64,000 nucleotides of DNA from Tridacna crocea (lineage: Eukaryota > Mollusca > Bivalvia > Cardiida > Cardiidae). Below the pieces are notes generated by a model. The model ran no database searches and was not told where the DNA came from. It saw nothing but the letters and a program-made list of their open reading frames with translations. Within the stretch, counting starts at the first letter, position 1, and the number at the start of each line of letters is the position of its first letter. Shown here piece after piece: positions 23,481 to 33,711 of this stretch. The DNA lies in assembly GCA_943736015.1 (NCBI GenBank), contig OX031056.1:65313277-65377276 (forward strand), written 5' to 3'. A program made the position numbers and the translations under genes.

Positions 23481-24335
23481 AGATGGCCCTGGATCGCTCA
23501 CACTGGAAACAAAATTATTATTTTGCCAAGCAATTTTCAAAAACTCACCTGTAAAAGTCCTTTCTAAATCTTACCAGCAATTTCAAAGAAGAAGAATTTT
23601 TAGGAGTTCCTTAATATGAGTACAGTGCAAGTAGCCCCCATTCATGTTTCTTGACTTATCAAAATTTCACAAACAGTTTTTGAAAAGGGTAATTCAAGGA
23701 ACATTTCTGTGAAACTATTTTAAAATCTGACCAGCAGCCGTTCTAGAGAAGAAGAATTTTCAAGAATTTCTTCATGTCCATATAGTGCAAGTAGCCCCAT
23801 TCGCCAGAGCCATGTTTCTTGACAGATCAAAATTTCGCAAACAAATCTTGAAAGGTCAGTCAAGAAACATTGCTTTGAAATTACTTTAAAGTCTGGCATC
23901 GGGTTTTAGAGAAGAAGAATTTTCAAGAATTTCTTCATTTCCATATAGTGCAAGTAGCCCCCATTCACCAGAGTCATGTTTCTTGACGGATCAAAATTTC
24001 ACGAACAGTTTTTGAAAAGGGTCACCTAAGGAACATCTCTGTGAAATTATTTTAAGATCTGGCCTGTAGTTTCAGAGAAGAAGATTTTGGAAGAATTTCC
24101 TAGAAAATTCCATTTGGTTGCCATGGCAACTAGTTTTTGATGGAATCAAATTCTGTGAAGACATTTTAAAGAAGACCTCCAAAGGAACATCCCAGCCAAG
24201 TTTTGTCCAAATTGGCTCAGCTGTTTAGGAGAAGTTGATGTTTAAAGAATTGTTGACAACGCATGATGGACGACGCACGATGGGTGATCCTAAAAGCTCC
24301 ACTTGAGCATGTTGTGCTCAGGTGGGCTAAAAATA
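23468..24335 (+). repeat. Pearl/Helentron-like element inside the mariner remnant
   Basis: 5' aacgagatggccaagatggc and ggatcgctcacactgg. About four units of roughly 165 bp follow (agtgcaagtagcccccattc, catgtttcttgacggatcaa), then gttgccatggcaac (24117-24130). The 3' hairpin cacttgagcatgttgtgctc leads to aggtgggctaaaaa. End complementarity is only partial here. Its 3' end is adjacent to the mariner right terminal repeat. Confidence 0.8.
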
Positions 24336-24655
24336 AAGCAGTTTAAATCTGGGTGTCTGACTCTTTCTGTGTGAGGCTCAAAACTTTTTGATATCCCCTC
24401 GTACAAGAAACTTCTGAAAGGTATGGTCAAGTACAGATACAACCACAACTTGACTGAAATAATGTTGAAAATGGTGCATCGGTCAAAACAATCATACAAA
24501 TAGTACGTTTGTTATTTACATGAAATATGAGCGCAAAATGAATTAATCCTGCTGAAAAGGTGCAATGAAACTGTCAAGCTGATAGTAAAAACCCAAATTT
24601 TGCTATTTCATTATCATTTTTTTTAAATGATAATGGGGGGGAATGGCTTTGATAA

Positions 24656-24673
24656 TGGGGGGGGGGGGGGGGA
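24656..24673 (+). repeat. Poly-G run
   Basis: About 18 consecutive G on the + strand in an intron, next to ataatgggggggaatgg. Confidence 0.8.
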
Positions 24674-24689
24674 AGATATTTCTTTATTG

Positions 24690-24800
24690 AAAGTGTAGAT
24701 CCAAGATCAGACTGCAAATTCTGTGCAGATCTGTGTAGATCTTGATCTACACTGTCCCCAAGAGGTCCTTGAGTCACTCTTTGAAGCCTAGTGATTAAGG
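24690..24800. repeat. GATCAGACTGCA palindrome family
   Basis: ccaagatcagactgcaaatt / ctgtgtagatcttgatctac then actgtccccaagaggtcctt. Confidence 0.6.
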
Positions 24801-24911
24801 GCCCGTGAGTTAATGAATACTAACAAATATCAGACCGTGAGACACAAGCATCCATATCAAGGGTCTACACTGTCTAAATGTTTAGAAATCACTCCCTGCC
24901 AAATAAAGACT

Positions 24912-25141
24912 TTAACTCATTACCAAAACAACAATATTTCAGGCATGCCCAAATCCAAAGCATTTTCAGGTGATAGAATAAAAGCCACTGAAAATTTGAA
25001 AATTGTTTTGTGAAGGGTAGAAGACATTGTGGGAAAAGGAAAAAATGCTGGTTACCAGCATTTTCTCTTTTTTCCACGATATTTTCTACATGTGTTTTGC
25101 TCAGAGTCGTCAAAAGTAGGGACTGTGTGGTAATGGGTTAA
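24912..25141 (-). repeat. TTAA foldback element copy
   Basis: 230 bp, TTAACTCATTACC to GTGTGGTAATGGGTTAA; arms slightly diverged. Confidence 0.86.
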
Positions 25142-25172
25142 GCTGCAACAAGTGCATTTTATTTTTCTTGTT

Positions 25173-26371
25173 AAACTAGAGCTATCACTCAACGTGATCA
25201 TACCCCCCACCAGCTCCTTGCCACCAAACAGGTCTTTGTCACAGAATGCAGAATGGTTGAGTACAAAAGTAAGAGTTGAACAAGAGCGGCAAATTGTCGC
25301 AAGATACGCTGGTCTTACCCCAAGTTGTTCAGCTGGGGCATGCACCGGACAAAATTCAAGTATGAAAAACGACAAAGGGCAATAACTCAAAAATTAAGCA
25401 AGCAAGAGTTATGATTCCTATGCACTGCACTCCCCCTTGATGAGATCTATCCATCCATGAAATTTCATAAAACTAGCTAGTATAGTTTTGGAGATACGCT
25501 CCGGACAAAATTCAAGTATGAAAAACAACAAAGGGCAATAAATCAAATATTAAGGGAGCAGGAGTTATGATTCCTATGCACTGCACTCCCCCTTGATGAG
25601 ATCTATCCACCCATGAAATTTCATGACCCTAGCTAATATAGTTTTGGAGATATTCATCGGACCCAATTCAAGTATTAAAAACAACAAAGGGCAATAACTC
25701 AAAATTTAAGCGAGCAGGAGTTATGATTCCTATGCACTGCACTCCCCCTTGGTGAGATCTATCCACCCATGAAATTTCATAACCCTACCTAATATAGTTT
25801 TGGAGATACGCTCCGGACAAAATTCAAGTATAAAAAAACAACAAAGGGCAATAACTTAGAAATTAAGCTAGCAAGATTTATGATTTATGTGCACTGCACT
25901 CCCCCTCGATGAGATCTATCCACCCATGAAATTTCATAACCCTAGCTAGTATAGTTTTGGAGATATGCTCCGGACAAAAGTCAAGTATGAAAAAGAAATT
26001 TGTCCAGAATCATCAAAGGGCCATAACTCCATGAAACCTTAATAAACCATAACCAAAATAGGATATGCACATCTCTGCTTTATACTGAGTCTATTTGTGT
26101 AGTTTGAATAAGATCTGTCCAATAGTTGATGAGAAAAAGAGCGGACAAGAAATTTCATGAAAGGGCAATAACTCAGTGAAAAATCAATGAACCATAACCA
26201 ACATTTCATATGCACATCTGTGCTTGATACTGAGTTTACCTGTGAAGTTTGAATAAAAATTCGTCCAGTAGTTTATGAGAAATAGAGCAGACAAAAAGCT
26301 ACAGACCGACGGACGGACCGACAAGCTGACTCCTATATACCCCCCAAACAGAGTTTTGGGGGGTATAATTA
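25173..26371 (+). repeat. Pearl/Helentron-like element, composite
   Basis: The outer 5' end is aaactagagctatcactcaa with ataccccccA (25200-25209). The 3' end is tggggggtat (26357-26366)+aatta, its exact reverse complement. Inside, a second 5' end (aacaagagcggcaaattgtc, about 25277) starts an array of about 155-bp aagggcaataactc units. Then come two diverged units (gggccataactccatgaaac) and a gacggacggaccgac tract. This looks like one element type inserted into or recombined with another. Confidence 0.8.
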
Positions 26372-26866
26372 ACCCTTTCTTGTGCTATCATGTGTTTCAA
26401 CCAAAACAAGCAAAGTAGCTTTGAAACCTTGGTAGGAAAAGAAGAAAGTATTGGAAACTAGTATCTCCTATTCCATGAATTTACTAAACCACTTTGGGGC
26501 CACATTTCATCATTTCAGCAATATTTCAGGAGTCATCCACAATAGCTTTCACTTTAATAAAGTAAAGTCTAAAACATTGTTGTTTATAAAAATAAAAACA
26601 TATGTTCTATTTATTCAGCAATTGAAAGGTTTATTTCATCGCCATCTACATTTTATCGTCATCTACAATCTGTTATTATGGCAGTCTCAAAATAGCCTGT
26701 AATCAGTATTGGAGAATTGAGATTGCATGGCCTCTTTTTTATGTTTCAATATACAAATTTTACTTGTGTAAGAGGATGAAAGCTCTACCATTGTCCTCTG
26801 GCGAGACAATTTGATGGCCCTAAAGCTAAGCCAGACAGAACGCTGCAAATAAATAACTTATTATCC
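26372..26866. other. Intron sequence without recognised features
   Basis: AT-rich; nothing recognised. Confidence 0.4.
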
Positions 26867-26932
26867 CTTAACTCTTTACCACACAACAAAAATGTAGACA
26901 CTTCCAAACTCACTGCCTTTATAGATGGGAAT

Positions 26933-27155
26933 TTAACTCTACCTCACAATCCCAACTTTTAATGACCCTGAGAAAGCTTTTTAAAACATTGCAGTAAAAG
27001 GAGAAAATGCTGGTTACCAGCATTCTCTCCTTTTCCCACACTATTTTCTACCCTTTCCATATCAAATTTCGATTTTTCAGTTAAATTTATTTTGTCCTCT
27101 GCCATTGCTTTCAATTTGGACCATTCTATAAATTTGTCATTTGGTAAAGAGTTAA
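26933..27155 (+). repeat. TTAA foldback element copy beside the helix 3-5 exon
   Basis: TTAACTCTACCTCACAATCC to GGTAAAGAGTTAA. A left-end fragment of another copy abuts at 26867-26932. The nearest end is 202 bp from the exon at 27357. Confidence 0.84.
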
Positions 27156-27356
27156 TGGGTAAAACTTTGATAGGCACTTAAAGGTTGAAAACTTTCTCAC
27201 AAAATATATTTGTAGCACAAACTTTTCTTCAAAAGTTAACCAGGAAGATGGAAATTTACATTAAGCCCATAGCATGGTACACTGTATACAGCAACTTAGT
27301 CTAGGATTTTGAGGACCGGAATAAGGAGGTATAAAGTGCAAACATGATCAAATTAC

Positions 27357-27524
27357 CTCAAAACAACCTCCTTTGATGAGACTTATCTGATCCTCTTGGT
27401 CCAGGTTGGCGAAGCCTGGAATCTTTTTGGCAAAGTTGATGACATCTTGTATGGTTTTGTTCAGCAATTGTTGGAACACATTCCAGCACACTTCTCCAGT
27501 CTTTAATGGTCTTCCATCTAAACC
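27357..27524 (-). CDS. Nuclear receptor exon: ligand domain helices 3-5
   Basis: The 168-bp exon encodes 56 residues with phase 0 at both ends (acceptor attattgcag, donor gag|gtaatt). It contains the ligand-domain signature: INFAKKIPGF, then a DQEDQISLIKGG run and CFEV. This is the helix 3-4-5 region that forms one wall of the ligand pocket and half of the coactivator groove, including the conserved lysine in LIK. The FAKxIPGF..L..(E/D)DQ..L(I/L)K pattern fits subfamily 1 (E75, Rev-erb, VDR, RAR, LXR all share it). It joins in frame to the hinge exon at ...SNSFQ|GLDGR. A foldback element lies 202 bp downstream of the donor. Confidence 0.95.
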
Positions 27525-27767
27525 CTGCAATAATCACAATTAACTCTTTTTCAACAATGATATGTTATACGCAGAGCTCCAGATAAGAGGGAGTAGTGGT
27601 TTTCTAAATCCATTATTTTTCCTAAAAACCCTATGTTGTGGGTACTCATTAGAATTGTCTCGATGAGAAGATTCTAGAGAGCACCTGCAATATAGGGTTT
27701 AGAAAAGAATTAATTATATTTTCAATTTTGTAATCAAAATCACTCCCTCTACCTGGAGCTCTGTGTA

Positions 27768-27968
27768 CTTGTCCAAATTGCAAGCATTTGAAGATGACAA
27801 ATTAATTGCTGCTAAAATTATGGATCTTGCTCTGGGAAATGAGAAAAAACTGTGCGAAAAGGCAAAATTACTGGTTACTAGCATTTTCCCTTTTCACTAA
27901 ATGCTTTCAAAAGGCCTCTATCTTGGGCCCATTGAAATTTGGTGTTGTGTATGTAATAAAGGGTCAAA
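27768..27968 (-). repeat. Degenerate TTAA foldback element
   Basis: Recognisable from cttgtccaaattgcaagcat, the centre ctggttactagc and gtaataaagggtc; left end lost. Confidence 0.62.
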
Positions 27969-28168
27969 CCTATAACCTATCTGGCTATTTCAGCCTTCAG
28001 CATCCAAGGCAAAAAAAGGGGGACCTATAATGCTGATGGGATAGATCAAGATCAGACTGCACTGAATGTGGTCACAAAGTATTAAACATTCACCACACCT
28101 TCCCTTAGTTTCACCCACCACAACGAAGAAGGCTCTGGCAAAAATCATTTTCTTCCTTCTGCATATTA

Positions 28169-28395
28169 TTAACCCTTTACCAAATGACAAAATTTTAGAC
28201 TGGTCCAAATAGAAAGCACTTGACAAACAACAAAATAAATGTAACTCAAATACTTAGAATTTGTTTTCATTAGCATAGAAAACTGGGAAAAAGAGAAAAT
28301 GCTGGTTACCAGCATTTTTTTCTTTTCCCACAATGTTTTCCAAAGGCTTCTATCTCAGGATAATAAAAACCTAGGATTGTTTGGTAAAGCATTAA
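28169..28395 (-). repeat. TTAA foldback element copy
   Basis: 227 bp with intact centre ctggttaccagc and both TTAA ends. Confidence 0.85.
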
Positions 28396-28897
28396 CCACC
28401 CTTACAAAAAGTAATGTTGTTACCTGCGAGTTCTTTTTGGCAACATAAGTCAGGATAGACTCATTCATATGGTAACAGGAAGAGTTACTTTCATAAAAGG
28501 CCTTTTTTTCCGTTTTCTTCCGGCCACATACTTATTGAGATACCAATATATCACATCGTAAATAATACATCTTGCATGCTTGAAACCACTCTCCAATAAC
28601 AGACTAATATGATTGCCGGAAACCTATTTGAAATTGCAGACAGTTTTCAATTGGGTATTTTCTCTTTATAACTTTCCTGTCTGAAGCCTGAAACACCTTT
28701 TTTGATCATTTTCACAGTATTAGTGCATATTATTTGTCATCTCATATTCTGTCTGCTGTGCTGAAGAAGAATGCATTTTTAACAATGTTTTACTTATGTC
28801 TGTCTAAACCCACTTTTAAATTTCATCCCTGGACAAGACTTTATTCTAATTCTGATGTTTTAAAACTTTCTTCTATCTTTTACAACTTTCTTATATC
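28396..28897. other. Intron sequence without recognised features
   Basis: Nothing recognised. Confidence 0.4.
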
Positions 28898-29126
28898 TTA
28901 ACTCATTACCAAATGACAAAATTTTTGGCTTGTCCAAATCGAAAGCATTTGCAGACGAGAAAATATAAGTGACCAACAGTTTGAAATTTGTTTTGTGAAG
29001 GATAGAAAACATTGTGGAAAAAGGAGAAAATGCTGGTTACCAGCATTTTCTCCTTTTCCAACAATGTTTTCCAAAAGCATCTTTCTCGGGGTCATCAAAA
29101 GTAGGGATTGTGTGGTAATGGGTTAA
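28898..29126 (-). repeat. TTAA foldback element copy, well preserved
   Basis: 229 bp, TTAACTCATTACCAAATGAC to GTGTGGTAATGGGTTAA. Confidence 0.87.
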
Positions 29127-29170
29127 CCAAGATCAGTGAAAAAGGGGTCTAATGCATCAGCAAATCTGTG

Positions 29171-29390
29171 CAGGCTGGCATTGACTCACATCAGCCTGTA
29201 CAGGCTGGCATTGACTCACATCAGCCCACACAGGCTGGCTTTGACTCACATCAGCCCACACAGGCTGGCTTTGACTCACATCAGCCCACACAGGCTGGCA
29301 TTGACTCATTTCAGCCTGTACAGGCTGGCATTGACTCACATCAGCCCACACAGGCTGGCTTTGACTCACATCAGCCAGTACAACTGGCAT
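29171..29390. repeat. 30-bp minisatellite, about 7 units
   Basis: Unit ggctggcattgactcacatc+agcccacaca (variants gcattg/gctttg and cccaca/cctgta). The 30-bp period keeps three frames open on both strands, giving artificial 77-106 codon frames with 10-residue repeats. The unit resembles half of the CAGGCTGA hairpin motif found in MITEs of this window. Confidence 0.88.
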
Positions 29391-29414
29391 GTGCCAAAAC
29401 TCTTTGCAAACTGG

Positions 29415-29646
29415 TTAACTCATTACCAATCAACAATATCCTAGGCTTGTCCAAATCAAAAGCATTGGCAGACAACAAAAGTGACTGAAAAGTTGAAATT
29501 TGTTTTGTGAAGGGTAGAAAACATTATGAGAAAGGGAGAAAATACTGGTCACTAGCATTTTCTCCTTTTCCCACAATGCTTTCTAAAGGCTTCTTTCTCA
29601 GGGTCTTCAAAAGTTCAAAAGTAGAGATTGTGTGGTAATGGGTTAA
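29415..29646 (-). repeat. TTAA foldback element copy
   Basis: TTAACTCATTACCAATCAAC to GTGTGGTAATGGGTTAA, centre ctggtcactagc diverged. It starts just after the minisatellite. Confidence 0.84.
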
Positions 29647-29699
29647 TTCTCTACATGTCTAAGGACTATTTTTACCTGTACCTCATTTTTCATGTGGTT

Positions 29700-30450
29700 G
29701 ATAACTCTTTACCAAACAACAACTAGAAGGCCCTGAAGGGCCTGAAATCACTCTACTGGCAGAGATTTTCCATTTGTGCTAGCATACATTATGAATTCAT
29801 AATGCAAAAAAGAAAACCAGTAAAATCAGTATGAAGGAAAGCACTTATAGACAAGAAATAGAAATTTTCAACTTTTAATTGCTACTTTTCCCATACTGAT
29901 TGTCAGATTTTTTCCAAAATCAATAGGGTTCAAGCTGCTGATGAGACAAAGCAAAAATGCTGACTTCATCATGTAAATTAGAAATAGAAATTTTCAACTC
30001 AAAATGGATAATTTTCCATTACTGTTTGTTGAATTTTTTCAAAATCAACAGATAAATAATTTATAATGAAAACAAGCAATGAAAATGTTCAAATCAAGTT
30101 CAAAATTCACGCTAGGAAGAGTTATTGTTCTCGTGCACTGTACTCCATAAATTTTCAACAACAATCTGACATGCATATCAAATTTGTAGATGTTCAGGCT
30201 GCAGATGACAATGTTATATTACAGACGAGCAGAAAATACTGTAAAAATGATAATCAAAAGAAAATAACTCATAGACAGTATGAGGTAGAGTTATGGTTTT
30301 TGAGTCGCTCTCATTGTTATCGTCCTGATCTATGGGGTGACGTAAGCATACCTCCGGCCTTGTACTGCTTCCTGTCCCAAGTTCCGGTTTACGAGACAAC
30401 ACAGTTTTCTTATTATTCGGTGAACAACCCAGTTTTTTTCTGTTGTAGAT
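29700..30450 (+). repeat. Pearl-like element, diverged composite
   Basis: A foldback left end (taactctttaccaaacaaca, 29702-) runs into aactagaaggccctgaaggg and actctactggc, which resembles the 5' end of the CCACTGGC type. 30060-30330 resembles the 47.7-48.1 kb core (gagcagaaaatactgtaaaa, aataactcatagacag). The 128-codon frame at 30066-30452 is this repeat, not a gene. No clean 3' end. Confidence 0.55.
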
Positions 30451-32320
30451 AATTTACAATTGTGCCTTTGTGATAATGAATATGTCTATAAAGACTGAGC
30501 TGTTTAACGGTTCAAACCTTTGAAACAATCATTTTGTGCACAAGGGTACACATTAATTAGCCTGATGTCTGTGTAAGACATCATCTCTAAAAATAGCGCA
30601 TTACATATATGTAAAAATAGCTGCGTGAACTTAACTAGTCTGCGGACACGCTGAGAAATCTTCAACTACAAGCATCTTTTCTTCTTCTATTTGTGGACAA
30701 TTCTCCGTGAAAATTGTTTGATAATTACCTATTACGAGTACACTCTCTTACAATCTTGCAATCCTAACTGCAAGCCTTATTTCAATTCAAGGCTCAACCT
30801 ATGATTGGACAGAGAAAGGCGATACCGATTTAACATGGAAGCTTTCAATTGCTTTTTTGCTCAACAGCAGGCTATTTTTTTAACGAATTTATAACGACTT
30901 GGAATGGTTGCATTGCCTTCTTGGACATTCCTACACGTTGCTTCTTCCCAGCTTTTTAATCTAGACTTTAGATACTTTGCACATCCATATTCTAGATGCA
31001 CCAGAGATCGTACATAGCATGTGCAAAGTACACAGTTCTAGGCTGTACCAAGTTATCGCTTTGCAGGTGTTTTCCAGAATGTAGCTTTGCGACAGATATA
31101 GATCTTGTAATCACGTGACGTATAAACGGAAATCTATGGATTTGCATATTTATGAATCAGTTGCTGAACTGGCCTTTACTTTCAGCTTGCACGGACCTAT
31201 GTAGAGAGAGTGCTTTGAAGTTTACTATATTTAATTGGTTTTTGTTCATAAAGACAGCCAAATTTGTTAAAGTCTGCTTTTTTCTTCAATGAGTGATTAA
31301 CCTAGATCTAGTATTTATTAAACAATTTATTAGTGCGGGTGTTAGAACGCAAGGTGCTTTTGTAACTGCCAAAATCTGAATTTACACTACGCAGTTCTAA
31401 CAACCAGCAATCTAAGAAATTGACTTTTTACTCCTCTATAATTCAAATACAATAGAACAGATCAGTGTTTACCCGCTCGAACAACAAGTTCTTTATTGGA
31501 GTGTTTGTAATCTTGTGAAGGATTTTTGTAAAGGGTAATAAATTGAATCGCAAACATTTAATTTACACCAAAGCAATATACATGTAGACAATTTTCGATT
31601 GGTGTGGAAGCACATATAATCCCTGGGACGTTATAAAACTTAGACAAATATTAATAAAGGCTAATGATATATGCTGTTGGGTTATAGATTTTAATGAGTT
31701 GTAACAGCCACATTCATTGAGTCCATTACTGATCAAAACCTCAACCTGGACAACAACAAAAACAACTTATTTCCAAAGGACAGGTAGATCACTGAGTCAA
31801 ATATTTGTTTGTGCTCCAAAGGCTACAGTTCAGTCCAATGATCATGAAATTGCCCGGCTGTTTGTCTCAATAATATTTTTGACAAAACTGAATACAGGTC
31901 ACCTGGGGTTAAAAGAAAAAGCCTAAAGGTTGTCATTAGGTCAAATCAGACGAAACCGTAATAGAGATGTAGAATCCATTTATGTTCAGTCTTATACTTA
32001 TGAAACTTTGTCAGACTGCTAAGATTAGATATGAGTGAGTTGCAAAAGGGCATTTTTGGTCTACAAGTATGTCACTAGATCCTATACCAGAAGATAATCT
32101 GGTCTTTAATTGTAATGGGTTGTTGTCTGTGAGTAAAAAACGTTGACTTTTTAAAGCTTATTAAAGCATTTTTATATGTAAGTTTTAATACGGATATTTT
32201 GAATTTTAGGATGACAACTCAGAAATATACTTGCATATAATACTGTCTTGTGGTTAAGTTATTTTGTATCTTGAATACTTTTAACAGATTTGAACAAAAA
32301 AGGGTGAAAACTTCTAACCC
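30451..32320. other. Repeat-poor intron block
   Basis: Nearly 1.9 kb lacking the palindromic and tandem families that fill the rest of the intron. No exon with splice sites and domain match was found. It could hold regulatory sequence or an alternative exon, but nothing in the sequence proves either. Confidence 0.45.
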
Positions 32321-32329
32321 ATTACCCTA

Positions 32330-33343
32330 TAGGCGACTCTCAGGACTATCAGTCCTTTGATTTCACATTGCACTCTGTATTATTGCAACAAACACAAATG
32401 CCAAGTTTCAAGTAAATTGAACTGGAGATGACAAAGTTATACTCCGGATTAAGAACTATTCTAAAGAACTTTCTAATTCAAGGGCAAATAACTCCAATTG
32501 TTCTGGTTCGATTACACCCATAATCGAAATCATCTGAAATCTTAGAATCAAATATATTTTGATCAAGTTTGGTACTGATTGGTTGATATTTTTATATGCA
32601 AGAGTACAAAGTCAAATATAGGAATCTTTATAATTCAAGGGCAAATAACTCCAGTTGTTCTAGTCTGATTACACCCATAATCAAACTCATCCAAGATCCT
32701 ATGGTCATGTTTATTTTGACCAATTTTGGTGCCAATTGGTTAATAATTGTAGATGCTTGAGTGTAAACAAAGTCAATTTTAGCAAATTTTCCTAATTAAA
32801 GGGCAAATAACTCCATTCTTTCTTATCCGATTAAATCCATAATAGAACTCATCCAAGATTTTATAGTTACACATATTTTGGCCAAGTTTACAGCTGACTG
32901 ATTAAAAATTGTAGATGCTAGAGAGTAAACAAAGTGAAATAGAGCAATTTTTCTAATTCAACGGCAAATAACTCCAGTCGTTCTTGTCCAATTAGACCCA
33001 TAATGGAACTCAATCGAGATCTTATGGTAATATACATTTTGACCAAGTTTTAACTGATTGGTTGATATTGTAGATGCTAGAATGTATACAGTGAAATGTA
33101 GCAATTTTTCTAATACAAGGGCAAGTAACTCCAGATGTTCTGGTCCAATTACAACCATAATCATACTCATCCGATATCTTATGGTCATATATACTTTGAC
33201 CAAGTTTAGAGCTGATTGGTTGATATTTGTAGATGCTAGAGTGTAAACAAGGAAATGTGAACTAACACACAGACAGATGACGACGGACGGCTGGTGATCA
33301 CAATAGCTCACTCTCAGCACTTTGTACTCAGGTGAGCTAAAAA
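32330..33343 (+). repeat. Pearl/Helentron-like element, 140-bp core type
   Basis: About six units of roughly 140-150 bp follow one another (caagggcaaataactccag, ttatggtcatatatattttgaccaagttt, gattggttgatatttgtaga). Then comes gacgacggacgg and the 3' hairpin end ctcaggtgagctaaaaa. The 5' palindrome end is missing. Confidence 0.8.
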
Positions 33344-33490
33344 TTGAAACTTGACTTTAGAAGAGTAGAAAATAATGTGGTAAAAGGAGAAAATGTTGGT
33401 TACCAGCATTTTCTCCTTTTACAACAATATTTTCAGAAGGTTTTCTTCCTCTGGGTCCTAAAAGCCAGGGATTGTTTGATAAAGAGTTAA
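33344..33490 (-). repeat. TTAA foldback element, left third missing
   Basis: Starts directly at the 3' end of the pearl-like element. It keeps the palindrome and the right end gataaagagttaa. A further right-half fragment follows at 33490-33568. The hinge exon begins 222 bp further. Confidence 0.75.
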
Positions 33491-33711
33491 AACCAGCGTT
33501 TTCCTACAATGTTTTACATTGGCTTTGCCAAAGGGTGATTAAACCCTGAATTGTTTAGTACAAGGTTAAAAAAGCTGTCTTCCACTTCTAAAGAAATAAG
33601 TAGTGTGCTGGTTAATAGTGATTATTCATAGCTAGTAAAGGGGAAGTACAGGGAAAATTTGAAAAGCACAAGGAAGCTCTTTAAGAACAAAAGGAAGGAC
33701 TTTTGACTTAC

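Larger units (their letters stand above)
23030..24403 (-). mobile_element. Mariner-type transposon remnant with terminal inverted repeats
   Basis: Left end taccaggggatatcaaaaag and the reverse complement of the right end (tacgaggggatatcaaaaag) agree, and pairing continues through ttttgagcctcacacagaaa. TA dinucleotides bound both ends, as expected of mariner target sites. The transposase 3' portion is at 23097-23480, and a pearl-like element (23468-24335) occupies the rest, so most of the transposase is gone. Confidence 0.8.

Noticed and set aside
29136-29488. Overlapping 77-106 codon frames with ten-residue repeats
   Set aside because: Product of a 30-bp tandem repeat open in several frames on both strands.
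30066-30452. 128-codon frame as a novel protein
   Set aside because: The underlying DNA is a diverged pearl-like core related to 47.7-48.1 kb and 35.6-35.9 kb; no domain is recognisable.
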